DNA of 64,000 nucleotides from Megalobrama amblycephala (taxonomy: Eukaryota > Chordata > Actinopteri > Cypriniformes > Xenocyprididae), in contig NC_063045.1 in the NCBI RefSeq assembly GCF_018812025.1, forward strand, positions 520,501 to 584,500. The letters are read 5' to 3'. The notes under the pieces were generated by a model. It searched no databases and was not told where the DNA came from. It saw nothing but the letters and a program-made list of their open reading frames with translations. The position numbers and the translations under genes are program-made. The number at the start of each line of letters is the position of its first letter. Position 1 is the stretch's first letter. Of the stretch, positions 42,397-54,235 are shown one piece after another.

Positions 42397-44668
42397 ATGG
42401 CGTCAAGTGAACTTAGTCTAATTCTCAACAACGCAAATGCCAACTTGTACCCTGAACCGCAGCCACACTTGTTGAGCATGACAGCGCCCGTGTCCAGACA
42501 ACCACATCTCTCCGAGATCACCTTCAGCGGCAGCAACACAATGGGTAAGAGTTCATGACATCCCTCTCAGATCTTGCTTAATGTTACAGGATGGTTCCCA
42601 CCACCCAACCGAAAGCCCAGACATGCCGCGGCAGTCTGACCTCAGTTTCTGACTCTTAAAATCATTAACCGAGGCAATGTTTAACTTGGCCCGCAATAGG
42701 CGCGCAGGAATGTTTTCTTTACGGTCTTTCAGCAGTGCATTCATTGTTGACACTGTGATCAAAACCTTCGGGGTGTCAACACAACTGATAGTTAAACACA
42801 CAACAGAAGCTCTGGCCCTGGAGACAGTAAACCTGAGTGGCTATTCTTCTATTGTTAGCGAGACAGATCTCTGTGGTGACCACATGACATGTCAGTACCT
42901 GTGCAGGTGTGAATGATGCTTTGAACCTGTTCTCCAGCAGGTCCCTGGGACCAGGTGAACCCGCAAATGTGGACCAGGCAGAATGTCCTCGAGTGGATCG
43001 CCTTTCATGTGGAGGACAGCAGGTTTGATGCCAGTCTGCTGAACATTAACTACTGCAGCATGGACGGGCTCACACTCTGCGCGACGTCCAAAGAAACGTT
43101 GATGGGCATATTTGGACAGGGGTTTGGGGAACGGCTTCACCAGAGTCTTGAGAACCTAAAGGCCAGATATGGTGAGCAACTTGTTTAAACGAACCTTTTA
43201 AATAGTTTGAAGCTGTGCCACTTGAATGCATTAACACCCTTGATTTGTTTGTTTCTACAGCTAATGACCTGTCTGAGAACACCGTTCTAAGTGAATCTGA
43301 ATTAGATATACTGGAAAACATCCTGCAGGATTCATTTCCCTTCATGCACGGACCAAACCTTGGACCACTGTTGGAAACGGTGGTGGTCCAAACCTCAGTC
43401 CCAACAGGTGAGGAGCAAATTCCACTTTCTGACCTTTCAACACAAAACCCAAACCATAGATAGTAGTACCCATCTACCTGTACTGGAAATAACATTGAAA
43501 TTATATTTGTGCAGACAATTCAGAAAGCAAGTACAGCTACTTCGACGAATACACCAACCAGCTGACTCCAGAGAGTGACCACGGCTATGACTCTCTAACT
43601 GAGAGTTTTCAGAGTTCTCATGCTGGTACGTGCCTCCATTAATCTCCAGTGAACAATTCATGTAATTCTGTCAAAGAACATCCCAAGATTCTCCTGAAGT
43701 CTAAACACTCTGTTCTTTGGTCCTCTTCAGGCAGCTTCCTGAACCCGAGCTCACCCGAGTCCAACAGCAGCGATTCCGACCCCGAATACTCCGAGATACC
43801 TTATTCCGTTGGCACCAGTAAGTTCCTCCGAAGCTCAACCTTGCTCCTCGAGGCCTATCTACCTGCAGAGACTAGTCAAACACACCTGAACCAGCTAATC
43901 AAGGTCTTCGGGATTACTTGGCAGTTGAAGACAGGTTGAAACTAAACTCTGCAGGAAGATGGCCTTCGAGGAGCCACCAGTAGCTTGAAGTGGCAGTACC
44001 CCAAATGACCTAAGGATAAGTTATCTAACATTTGGGTTGTGTTTCTTTTCCACAGAGACCTCTGTAAAACAAGAGCCAGGAAAGTGCCAGAAGAGAGGCA
44101 GAGGACGCCCTCCAAAGCTCAGGGATAGTGAGGGATTCGACCACTTCATTCAGTCCAAAAAAAGCAAACATGGTAAGTACACAGAACTCTGTTTGAAGAG
44201 GTTCCTGATGCTGAGATCAAGTGGCGTCTACCAGTAGGTACCACTATACTAAACTAGACTCCATTGCAGCTCCAAGAGGAACCCACCTTTGGGAGTTTAT
44301 CAGAGACATCCTGATCCATCCGGAGCAGAACCAGGGCCTGATGAAGTGGGAGGACCGCAGGGACGGCGTCTTCAAGTTCCTGAAGTCCGAAGCTGTTGCT
44401 CAGCTTTGGGGGCAGAAGAAGAAGAACAGCAGCATGACGTACGAGAAGCTCAGTAGAGCCATGAGGTAAAAGACGCAATTCTGGGATCAAGGGATTTGGG
44501 GGGATTTGTCTCGTTGGAGTGTGGGATGGAGGAATAATTGAAACTCTTGGCCTTTCCTACAGGTATTACTACAAGCGAGAGATTCTGGAGAGGGTGGATG
44601 GACGTAGGCTTGTCTACAAGTTTGGAAAGAACTCCACCGGTTGGAGAGTGGAGGAGACTGGATACTAA
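42397..44668 (+). CDS. elf3: ELF3 (ESE-1) epithelium-specific ETS transcription factor
   Basis: Coding exons 42397-42544, 42941-43171, 43261-43407, 43515-43625, 43731-43817, 44056-44172, 44270-44465 and 44563-44668 (TAA 44666-44668): 1143 bases, 380 residues, close to the 371 of human ELF3. All introns are GT-AG. Order: N-terminal region, PNT/SAM domain (about 52-126; [20 protein letters not shown]), acidic Ser-rich middle, AT-hook (about 254-262, KRGRGRPPK), and ETS domain (about 281-364; [27 protein letters not shown]). PNT plus AT-hook plus C-terminal ETS is diagnostic of ELF3 among ETS factors. It binds GGA-core DNA in the nucleus and drives epithelial differentiation and inflammatory genes. 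The ATG has a good Kozak context and follows a non-coding exon. No defects are seen. Confidence 0.96.
42941..43171 (+). CDS. elf3: elf3 exon 3: PNT (pointed/SAM) domain
   Basis: Encodes [18 protein letters not shown] through LENLKARY. The acceptor is a tandem CAG-CAG (42935-42940): use of the first would start the exon at 42938 and add one residue. Donor TATG/GTGAGC. Confidence 0.88.
43261..43817 (+). CDS. elf3: elf3 exons 4-6: acidic, Ser-rich linker
   Basis: Three exons (43261-43407, 43515-43625, 43731-43817), all phase 1. They encode an acidic segment ([12 protein letters not shown]), a Tyr/Asp-rich segment ([20 protein letters not shown]) and a Ser-rich segment ([18 protein letters not shown]), corresponding to the transactivation and serine-rich regions of ELF3. 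Confidence 0.82.
44056..44172 (+). CDS. elf3: elf3 exon 7: AT-hook
   Basis: Encodes [12 protein letters not shown], then [10 protein letters not shown], then [12 protein letters not shown]. The GRP core flanked by basic residues is an AT-hook. Confidence 0.88.
44270..44668 (+). CDS. elf3: elf3 exons 8-9: ETS DNA-binding domain and C-terminus
   Basis: Exons 44270-44465 and 44563-44668. The winged helix-turn-helix includes [31 protein letters not shown], the recognition helix [14 protein letters not shown] (two conserved Arg) and [14 protein letters not shown]. The intron splits the Arg codon just before YYYKRE. Confidence 0.94.
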
Positions 44669-45303
44669 GGAGGGTTGCTTCTAGTCAAAAGTAGAGACTT
44701 TGGTCTCCTGCTAATGAGGACCTTTAGGCTGAGATTGAAGTTCCTCGCTTTAGAAACACACTCTTCCCAGAGGGAAAAGGTTTCACAGAAACTGTAAGCC
44801 AGTGTTTTGGCTAAAGTAGGTTTTATGAACCGGTAATAAAATGTTTAGTGGAGCTTGTCTGGTTGGAACGGCACGCGGGCGTGGCCTGGATCAGACAGCA
44901 TCGCTGCACCACTTAAAGACTCTGTAAACACACGTTCTACAAACTGTTCTGTAAAGCTTTGTAAAGGGTCTTTTGTTTTGGGAAATGAAGTTTTATGTGT
45001 AACACATCAAGGTTATTTGTTGAGTAACCGGAGAACATGATGGTGGTATGAAGTGTTTGTAATGTTCACATGTGCTGTACTGATTGATATTTGTATATAA
45101 ATGTATGTAAGAACTATATATTATTCACAATACTTGTCAATCGAGTACAAATCAGATATATCACTGAAGATTCTGTTCAATTTTTCTGTGATTTAAGTCA
45201 CTGGATAATGTGTATGAGGATTTCCCTCGCAGATTGTATACTATAACTATTATGTATCGCATATATTTGCTATTTCTTTTGTATGAGCCTTTTCTAAAAT
45301 AAA
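44669..45303 (+). other. elf3: elf3 3' UTR with poly(A) signals
   Basis: AATAAA at 44835-44840 and again at 45298-45303; the distal one precedes a TG/T-rich stretch and probably marks the main 3' end. Confidence 0.55.
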
Positions 45304-47241
45304 ATTTCTGATGAAAAACTGATGCGATTATCTTGTATTTGTGCCTCACCCTCTTGAACTACGTTCCACTTAAACTTATTTCAACATTTACTTTATATTT
45401 GCTCAAGCCTTGGTATCAAAGATCAGAGATGTGTTGAAATGTGACACTTCCGTATAAATTTCAACATACATATACGCAGCACCTTGCACAGAATGTGGGA
45501 CAAACGCTACATGAGCTCTTGCACATCTCCACCATCCAGCATAAACATGTTAAAAATGCGGGTCAAATATCAGTGCCGATCAAGAACTTACTTGCTGGAT
45601 GATTCAGCTAATTTTTTCACTGCGAGGCTCCAAAATGTATCCATGAATTTCTTCATGACATTTGAAATCTCAAAGTGTTTGAATCAGGTGATTTTTAGTG
45701 CACGTATAAAGCTAGTTCAAACAGGTGTAGAGTCTACCACTAACCAACCACAAACAAACCATCTTCAAAATGTTTTGGCATTTCAAACTGTGCAAACTTG
45801 TTCTGTTCAAAAAATGTTCTGTTATTTAATACAACGCTGCAAGTGTGTTTAAGTGTGCAAAAGTTTTGGATGACTTTAAACTCTCAAATAAAAACACTTG
45901 AATCTGAATGCCAATTTTTGCGTTACTGTTTGATTTTCACTCCTAGAATTTCCAAACGATGCCGACCTTTGCTTGAATTGAATCGCATTTTTCATAGCAG
46001 GTTTAGTTTTGCATTTTAGAGCACAATGCGACTGTTTTTAGAGGTCTGACATTCAAATACATGCACATGTACACCACATTGCATTTGAATTTTGGATCCG
46101 CATGCAAATAGATGCAGCTGAAGCAAGCCAAAAAGAGAACCACCGTCCGAATTCAAAACAGTAAATAGTGTATGAATCGAAACATCTCATGTGTCTGGAA
46201 TCACACACCATTTAATACCTGTGAGAGCTGCACAAAACACTCAGAAAGGAGTTTTCATGAGCTCAAAAACACTTTAAACTACACTGGAATTACAGTTATC
46301 GGAGACGGCTAATCTGGTCGAGTTGAACTGGACTTATCTTACGCTAGAATCCATCAAACCATCTCAGATGACTTGATCACTAGTTACTAAAAACAGAAGT
46401 TTCACTCTGGGATCTTTACACCATTGTCATGTTTTGTGTGTGTGTGTGACCTGACCAGTCGTTCAGATATTATGAGCTCTTACTTCCAAAAACATGAAAA
46501 ATAAATGGAAAAATAATTATTTTGTGTATCACATGACTGCATTTCAAGAAGTATTTCAGGTGTGCACACTGTTACACTTTCATTTTTGAACAATACACAA
46601 ATATGCACACAGTAAACATCAGGTGGATTGTCAGTTTGAACCGTGACTATCATGACTAACACTCTCTGTACACTCCTAAAAGCTTTTGTCAAAGCTGAAA
46701 TTACCGACACAATTATTCAGGTCAAGTATGTTTTAATAAGCCGTGCCCGAAAGAAAGGTGGAAACTTCATTAAAGTCATTGCCCAGATAACAGATCTGGC
46801 AAGGTTCCCTCAAAGTAATGAACAAACGTTATTCCAGTAACGTTAATAGAATGTTTATTCAAAGTTATCTGGTCTTTAATAATGTTCTCAAAACTTTAGC
46901 ACAAAAACATTCATACATTCATGGAGTGTTTTTTTCTGAAATGTTTTAGTTGGATGTTCATGTAAATTACTACTTGTTTTGGAACGTTCAGAGAACATTT
47001 AAAAGTAACATCCACATAACGTTTGAGGAATGATAAAATGGAATGTTCCCTTAACGTGCACATAATCATGGAAAAAAAGTTTTAAAAACTTCATAGAAAA
47101 GATTTCATAACTTTATGAGAATGTTAGCAAAACAATCTTAGCTTTCTTTTTCCCTTACTAATAATTGTATTCACATGAACTTTAATTTCATAATGTGTAA
47201 TGATGATGTTTAAATGCTTTAAAGTACACGTTGCTTTCTAA
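45304..47241. other. Intergenic, no gene seen
   Basis: Unique-looking and MITE-like sequence (GAACGTTCAGAGAACA words near 46980). Short frames lack domains. Confidence 0.5.
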
Positions 47242-48177
47242 AGGCCCATTCACACTAAAAACTATAACAAGAACTATATTAGCGTCCACACCAGCGTATG
47301 ATAACTGTACTGATAACTATATTAGCGTACACTCCAACAGATGACAACTATAGCGATAACTATATTAGCGTCCACAGCAGCGGGCGATAACTATAATGAT
47401 AACTATATTAGCGTCCACACCAGCGGGCGATAAATATAACGATAACCATATTAGCGTACACTCCAACAGATGACAACTATATAACGATAACTATAATGAT
47501 AACTATATTAGCATCCACACCAACGATGATAACTATAACGATAACTATATTAGCATCCACAACAGCGGGCGATAACTATAACGATAACTATATTAGCATC
47601 TACATCAGCAGATGATAACTATAGCGATAACTATATTAGCGTCCACAGCAGCGGGCGATAACTATAATGATAACTATATTAGCGTCCACACCAGCGGGCG
47701 ATAAATATAACGATAACCATATTAGCGTACACTCCAACAGATGACAACTATATAACGATAACTATAATGATAACTATATTAGCGTCCACACCAGCGGGCG
47801 ATAACTATAACGATAACTATATTAGCATACACTCCAGCGGGCGATAACTATAACGATAACTATATTAGCATCTACACCAGCGGGCGATAACTATAACGAT
47901 AACAATATTAGCATACACTCCAGCGGGCGATAACTATAACGATAACTATATTAGCATCTATACCAGCGGGCGATAACTATAACGATAACAATATTAGCAT
48001 ACACTCCAGCGGGCGATAACTATAACGATAACTATATTAGCATACACTCCAGCGGGCGATAACTATAACGATAACAATATTAGCATACACTCCAGCGGGC
48101 GATAACTATAACGATAACAATATTAGCATACACTCCAGCGGGCGATAACTATAATGATAACTATATTAGGTGTGAAC
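47242..48177. repeat. 43-bp minisatellite contained in a MITE
   Basis: About 20 units containing ATAACTATATTAGC and CAGCGGGCGATAACTATAAC. The first and last units run into inverted ends AAGGCCCATTCACAC and GTGTGAACGGGCCTT, so the array grew inside a small terminal-inverted-repeat element. Variant units (CATCCAC, CATACACTCC) are arranged in blocks. Confidence 0.9.
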
Positions 48178-50339
48178 GGGCCTTGAGTGCACTAAAGTGG
48201 GTTTGCAGTTCTCAGATCAGAATCCATCATGAACGACCCCTGAAGAGAAGCTACACAGCAGAGAGTTTGTGTGATGGTGATTTATGATGGCATGCATCAG
48301 ATAAGAGCTCAAGTGTGTTTACTGCATTTCTCAAACTCATGCCGAGTCTTGTTTGTTTGCAATGCCACGTTCTTCCACAGTTCTCTGGAAACAGTGATGG
48401 TCAGTGTGTATGATATGATGTTTATGCCAAGTGAAGCAAAACCCGAGACTACAGAATAAATTTCACTGAATTATTACTCAGATTTATTGGCAGGATTGTC
48501 GGTGTGTTCCGGTGTTTCTCCTGAGTAATCAACGTCCAGTAACTGAAATGATTAATTTATACAATGATGAACGTCATAGTCACATGACTAACCGGGTCAG
48601 AATCCAAACTAAACAACAAGAGACGTTGATTATGAGAGACTTTATGTGTTCATATTGATCTTCAGTTGATTATTGATGAATCAAGACTCATGCAAAAGTG
48701 CTTGAATTGAAACATTTTACTCTATTTTCTTACGTTCTCTGCACAACCTGCTTCTTATATGAAGTTCCTTACTAACATTGTTCACTCTGCTTCACAAACA
48801 CAAAGTGTCATTTGTCAGTCACGTTATAGTGAAGCTGTAGCGCAGGTCATAATGTGTGAGGCTGGTTTCTGTGCAGAGCATGTGATCATGAAGCTCCGCC
48901 CACATCCTGTCTCTCCCATCATGATCTCACCGAGCTGATTTGCATGAAGTATGCAGGGATTTCCCCGCCTTCTCCCCTTCAACTTCCAAGTAAAATCCAT
49001 GTAGATCACCAGCCCACACACACACATTATCTCTCACACACGCCCAGAGAATAAAGTCAACAGCGAGATGTTCTTGATCCAAACGTAAAGCTTTATGATC
49101 GCATCTGTTCTGGTGTGTGATCCTTTGTTAATAATTTAATTTCCAGTCAATATTCGGTACTGATCGAGTGAAACGCCCGATAGACTTACGTAAAGAGATC
49201 AACACAGGGCCAATTATTTATTAGTCATGTAACAGTGGCTTTTGTTCAAGGACTGAAACTCTTTGTTTGGTTTTCAGTAACTTGCTCAGCTCAGTAAAAA
49301 CACACTGTATATTGACAGTTAGAGTTTAAAAAACAAGTAGTATGTGAAGAAGTATGAATTGTGCAACATTTTCATGCATCACTTCATTGTGTTACGTTTA
49401 ATTCAATGAGTGGCATTCAGTTAATTTGTACATATATATATATATTGCAATAAAAAATGTGTTTTTTTATTTAAAAAATGTATTATATTATATAAATATA
49501 ATTAGACTTTTTTTCATTTTATTTCATTTTTCATATATATATCCTTTATTTTTTTTTTAAATGTATTATGTTGCATTGTGGGACAGATATTTATGCAGAT
49601 TTCAGGCAGATGTAATTGCAACCATCAGCCTATCAGCATCTTTCTCCATTGACGTCCATTGACAAACATGTTTTTGCAGGCGATATTTACATCACAGATA
49701 TTTCATTATATTGCAGTAGATGATTAGGCAGTGACATCCGTTCCTCATAAAGACTGATGCAATGATGATTCGGAGCTTGTGTGTAAAAGAGCAGCGTGAA
49801 CGTTTGGCTAAATATCTGTGCTTTTGTTCCACAGGGACAAATTAGTCATAAAGGTCTGGAATGACATGAAAATCAGAATGATCACTTCCAGGTGAAGTTA
49901 GTGCACTGCGTTCATAATCTGATGATGATGAAGATGAAGATGATGATGTAACACATACAGACGGCGGACAGGATTCCCAGAGCGAGTCTCGGTTTACACA
50001 CCGTCTCAGGGAAGCTGCAGGATTGTGTTCGCTCTGATGAGAAGCGTATGAATGAAGCGAACACACGCCCGCCACTGTTCGGCTGTTATGTCACAGATCT
50101 ACAGGAAGCCAGCGCATCATTTCCTCACAGCAGACTTAAAATCACAACAGTCAAGCAGGGAGAATAATGGCAGATTTTTCCAGAAATCGACACAATGCAT
50201 TTGATGATTATTATAGTAGTGATATATGAGACAATGACCTTCAATGTGTTACATATTCAAATGCATTTAACAAAATATACATACACACACACATTAACCA
50301 CGCTACAATCATGCTTGAATATAATCACATTATTTAAAC
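48178..50339. other. Intergenic, no gene supported
   Basis: A Ser-rich frame on the minus strand (49842-50075) results from a (GAT)n tract. AT-rich around 49430-49560. Confidence 0.5.
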
Positions 50340-50830
50340 CAAAGTCCCTTTAAGACAAGTCATTTCACTCGGCGGCCATCTTTGAAACGCCTCTCGGGCA
50401 TCCTGGGCATCATGCAGCTCCTATCTCTTTGAATGGGGAAACATCAGATTCTCCAAAACTGTTCGCCAACTTTACTATTAAATTTAATATTTGAAATCAT
50501 CAATGAAATCTAACAACAACCAACTCATACATTTAGTTTCTAAACGCTCGAATCATGACAAAAAACCTGTATTTTTTCAGGCTGGATCAAGCCTATGCGC
50601 ACGCGCAGACCTAAATGCGCGTCTTTTCTGAGGCGCGCGTCTGACTGTTTCTATAGAAACCGGTGATTCTAACGGCCGCTGAAGTGACGCGATGACTTTA
50701 CCAGTCGGCGATTGGCTCTTGGCTTTAGAAGGCGGGACTTATTCCGCCATATTGCGCGTTACACTTTCTCCCATTCAAAACAATACGAGTGACACGTCTT
50801 GTGTTATTCTATAGTCTTTGTTTAAACTAA
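50340..50830. repeat. GC-richer interspersed repeat with promoter-like motifs
   Basis: Begins AGTCCCTTTAAGACAAGTCA and CGGCGGCCATCTTTGAAACG, and contains GCGCACGCGCAGAC, GATTGGCT (CCAAT, reverse) and CCGCCATATTG. The layout resembles dispersed fish elements; no coding frame. Confidence 0.45.
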
Positions 50831-51029
50831 ATGATGACTTTTCCCCATAAAAGAGTTGAAATATTGATCTTGACGAGGTCATAAACACACGCGCTATGAT
50901 GTCATGAAAGTCAAAGCAGCACATTTACAGAGGAAGAGACACAATGTAACATTACGACACAAGAGATTTGATTTCATATCAAAGCTAAATTTACTCTACA
51001 CACACATTACCGTTCAAGCGATTTTAAGG

Positions 51030-51460
51030 GTTTTTTTTTAAAGAAGGCTGCATTTATATGATCAAAAATACAATAAAACAGTAAAATATTATTAAAATGT
51101 AAATCAGCTGTTTTCTATGTGAATATATAGTAAAGTGTAATTTATTCCTGTGATCAAAGCTGAATTTTCAGCATCATTACTCCAGTCTTCAGTGTCACAT
51201 GATCCTTCAGAAATCATTCTGATATGATGATTTGCTGCTCAAGAAACATTTCTGATTATTATCAATGTTGAAAACAGTCATATTTTTGTGGAAACCGTGA
51301 CGCATTTGATTTTTCAGGATTCTTTGATGAATAGAAAGTTCAAAAGAACAGCATTTATTTGAAATAGAATCTTTTGTAACATTATTAATGTCTTTACTGT
51401 CACTTTTGATCAGTTTAATGCATCCTTGATGAATAAAAGGATTAATTTCTTTAAAAAAAT
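51030..51460. repeat. Widespread teleost interspersed repeat
   Basis: Contains the blocks GCATCATTACTCCAGTCTTC, AGTGTCACATGATCCTTCAG and GATGAATAGAAAGTTCAAAA, familiar from introns and UTRs of many fish genes. Partial relatives occur at 26330-26400 and inside the MITE at about 33665-33760. Class left open. Confidence 0.65.
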
Positions 51461-52149
51461 GCCAAACTTCTGTAATAGTGATGAATGGACACAGGCACTT
51501 TGAAAAGAAAACAGCATATATATATATAAAGAATCTGTTAGACACAGTGAAGTATGTGTTTGATTATGTCAGTCATGTGCTTCATCAGTCAATAACCCGC
51601 AGGTGTTGATGAAATGCCTGTAATGTGGTTTTCTGGATGTTTGAGACTGGTTGATCTCGTCTGATGTAAGGCGATCTCTTAATGTCTCCATCACTCAAAC
51701 GGCTCCAGTTCCATCAGGTTGATTGAGCTTTTCTCTCCTGGATGGTAAATTCCTCCACCCTTTCAGGAAAGCGTACGTGTGTGTGACAGTTAGAGGCTCG
51801 TCTATTCATATCTACACGTTTCATGCTTTTCCAGAATTGAGCAATGCTGCAACACTCACACACACACACCTGAACACACACACACACACTTCTTGATGTT
51901 GATCGCTTCGGATGTTTTGGTTAAATCTCGCGGTAATAAAATGATTTGTGGCACAAACAGAATGACCGTGTTTATTTTCCAGGCTCTTCCTCACGTGTGT
52001 GTCTGTAAACATTAATCTGTGATATGAAGCGTGTTTTATGGTTATGATGTTGATCTCGGTGACCAAAACACCTGACCTACTTCTGTGGACCATCTCTGCA
52101 AAAGTCTCTACTGCTGAAACGACACAATTACACAACAAAATTAACAATT
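51461..52149. other. Intergenic, no gene seen
   Basis: Contains a short CA-rich run near 51856-51890. Confidence 0.5.
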
Positions 52150-52900
52150 ATTCTGACTCTCGCACGCTCTTCAAAACCTTCTCTTCCTACATCAACTCTA
52201 ACAGCTGAAGACTTCTTCATAAATTATACAACAACCATCAATTCTCCACACCACATCCTGACAAACACACACGTTCTCCCCGCCTTCTCTCCGCTCTCGG
52301 AGGCAGAAGTTTCCGAACTCATCCTTTCCAATCACCCTACCGCCTGTCCGTTTGACCTCATCTTCTTCAGGCCATCTCTTCTACACTCACATTAGTAACA
52401 CTGCTCTTCACACTGGAACATTTCCCACAGCGTTTAAGCAGGATAGGATTACCCCACTGCTAAAGAAACCCACTCTTATGCACTTTTAGAAAATTACAGA
52501 CCGGTATCCCTTCTTCCATTCATTGTTAGACACTTGAGAGAGTTGTGTTCATGCTCTTGCCAGCATGCAAATCCTCAGTACTCATCTTGCTGTATGTCTG
52601 CTGCCTTTGACACCATTAACCTCTAAATCCTCCTGTCAACCCTCTTGACGAAAGACATCTCGGAAACTGCTTCTCAGCTAGGTCCCTTCAGGGTGTCATG
52701 GAGGGGTGAGGTGTTTAAGTCGTAATGTGTATCTACTGGAGTGCCTCAGGGCTCGGTGCTTGGAACGCTTCTCTTCTCCGTTCCAGCCAGATGATCTGAC
52801 AGTAGCTGCTTGCATCTTGGTCTGCCTGACAGACATTTCTTGCTGGATGAAGGACCACCACCTTCAACCCATTAATGCTAACACTTATTATTCTATATAT
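52150..52900 (+). mobile_element. L2-type LINE relic, heavily frameshifted
   Basis: Fragments in several frames recall L2 RT: FKTFSSYINS, ITDRYPF (for the ENYRPVS block), AAFDTIN-like near 52608, WRGEV-like near 52700, [13 protein letters not shown] at about 52738-52765, and FQPDDLTVAACILVCLTDIS. No intact frame. Confidence 0.65.
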
Positions 52901-53663
52901 CTTTAAAAAAACTCCTCACCATGTGCACTGTGCTTGACTTACTGGGACTAGTCAACACTTGCATATTGTTAATGTTCTCCTCGTTTGTCGGCAGCTTTCA
53001 CCCTGTTGGCTGCCCAGCTGAAAAAAAAGTACACTTCTCTAATGTACTGAAAGTGCTCTATATTTGTGCACTAATTTTGTACTTAATATACTAAAAATTC
53101 TTCTTTAGTACTTCTTAAGCTAATCTTAAGTACATCTAAGTGTACTCAACTGTGCTATTTTGAGACACCATGAAATATGAACTACAATGTGCTTTTAATA
53201 TACTATCTCTGTATTTAAAAATATATTTAGATACTACTTATAGTACATTTGAACCCATAGTGTACAAGTGGTAGCTAAATATATTTTTTGGCGCACCAAA
53301 AATATTCTCGTGGCTTTATAATATTAATATTGAACCACTGTACTCACATGAACTGATTTAAATATGTTTTTAGTACATTAATGGATCTTGAGAGAGGAAA
53401 TGTCATTGCTGGCTATGCAGGCCTCACTGAGCCATCAGATTTCATCAAAAATATCTTAATTTGTGTTCTGAAGATGAACAAAGGTCTTACGGGTGTGGAA
53501 CGACATGAGGGAGAGTAATTAATGACAGAATTCTCATTTTTGGGTGAACTAACCCTTTAAATGATTAAATGTAAATGTAACAAAAAATATGTTCTAAGAA
53601 CGTTTTGCTAATATTCCCATTAAGTTATAAAATGTTATTTTTATTTTTTTTTATTTTTAAATG
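52901..53663. repeat. MITE-like AT-rich repeats
   Basis: 53020-53300 has repeated AGTACA/TGTACT words in both orientations. 53440-53562 ends TTTTTGGGTGAACTAACCCT, a common terminus of fish DNA elements. Confidence 0.5.
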
Positions 53664-54235
53664 TGTACACCATAGCAACACTCTAGCATCTATTCAAAGC
53701 CCCCAAGCAACCACATAGCAACACCCTGACAACCATTCAGACACCCCCAGCAACCGCATAGCAACACCCTGGCAACCATTCAGACCCCCCTCCATAGCAA
53801 CACTCAGACCACCTTATCAACAGCACAGCAACACATTAACAGTCATTCAGATTGCCGTAATAACCACATAGCAACATCCTGGCAACCATCAGAACCCCCC
53901 CCCACAGCAACCGCATAGCAACACCAGCAACCACATAGAAACACCCTGGAAACCATTCAGACCATCTTAGCAACAGCATAGCAACACATTAACAGTCCTT
54001 CAGAACACCATAACAACCTCATAGCAACACCCTGGCAACCATCAGACCCCCCAGCAACCGCATAGCAACACCCTGACAACTATTCAGACCACCTTAGCAA
54101 CAGCATACCAACACATTAACATTCATTCAGAACACCGAAACAACCGCATAGCAACACCCTGGCAACCATTCATATCCTTCTAGGAGCCCCATAGCAACAC
54201 CCTGGCAACCTTTCAGACCACCCTAGCAACCACAT
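53664..54235. repeat. Degenerate minisatellite, CATAGCAACACCCTGGCAACC family
   Basis: Roughly 30-45-bp units built on CATAGCAACACCCTGGCAAC and CATTCAGACC, variable in length and order. Same core as the 60-62.6 kb array and, inverted, as 29858-30040. Confidence 0.9.

Noticed and set aside
42892..43495. Minus-strand frames over elf3 exons
   Set aside because: Shadows of the PNT and linker exons.
49842..50075. Ser-rich 77-residue minus-strand frame
   Set aside because: The Ser run comes from a trinucleotide repeat; no splice partners or domain were recognised.
50340..50830. CpG-rich stretch as promoter of a new gene
   Set aside because: No exon or open frame follows on either strand; it looks like a dispersed element.
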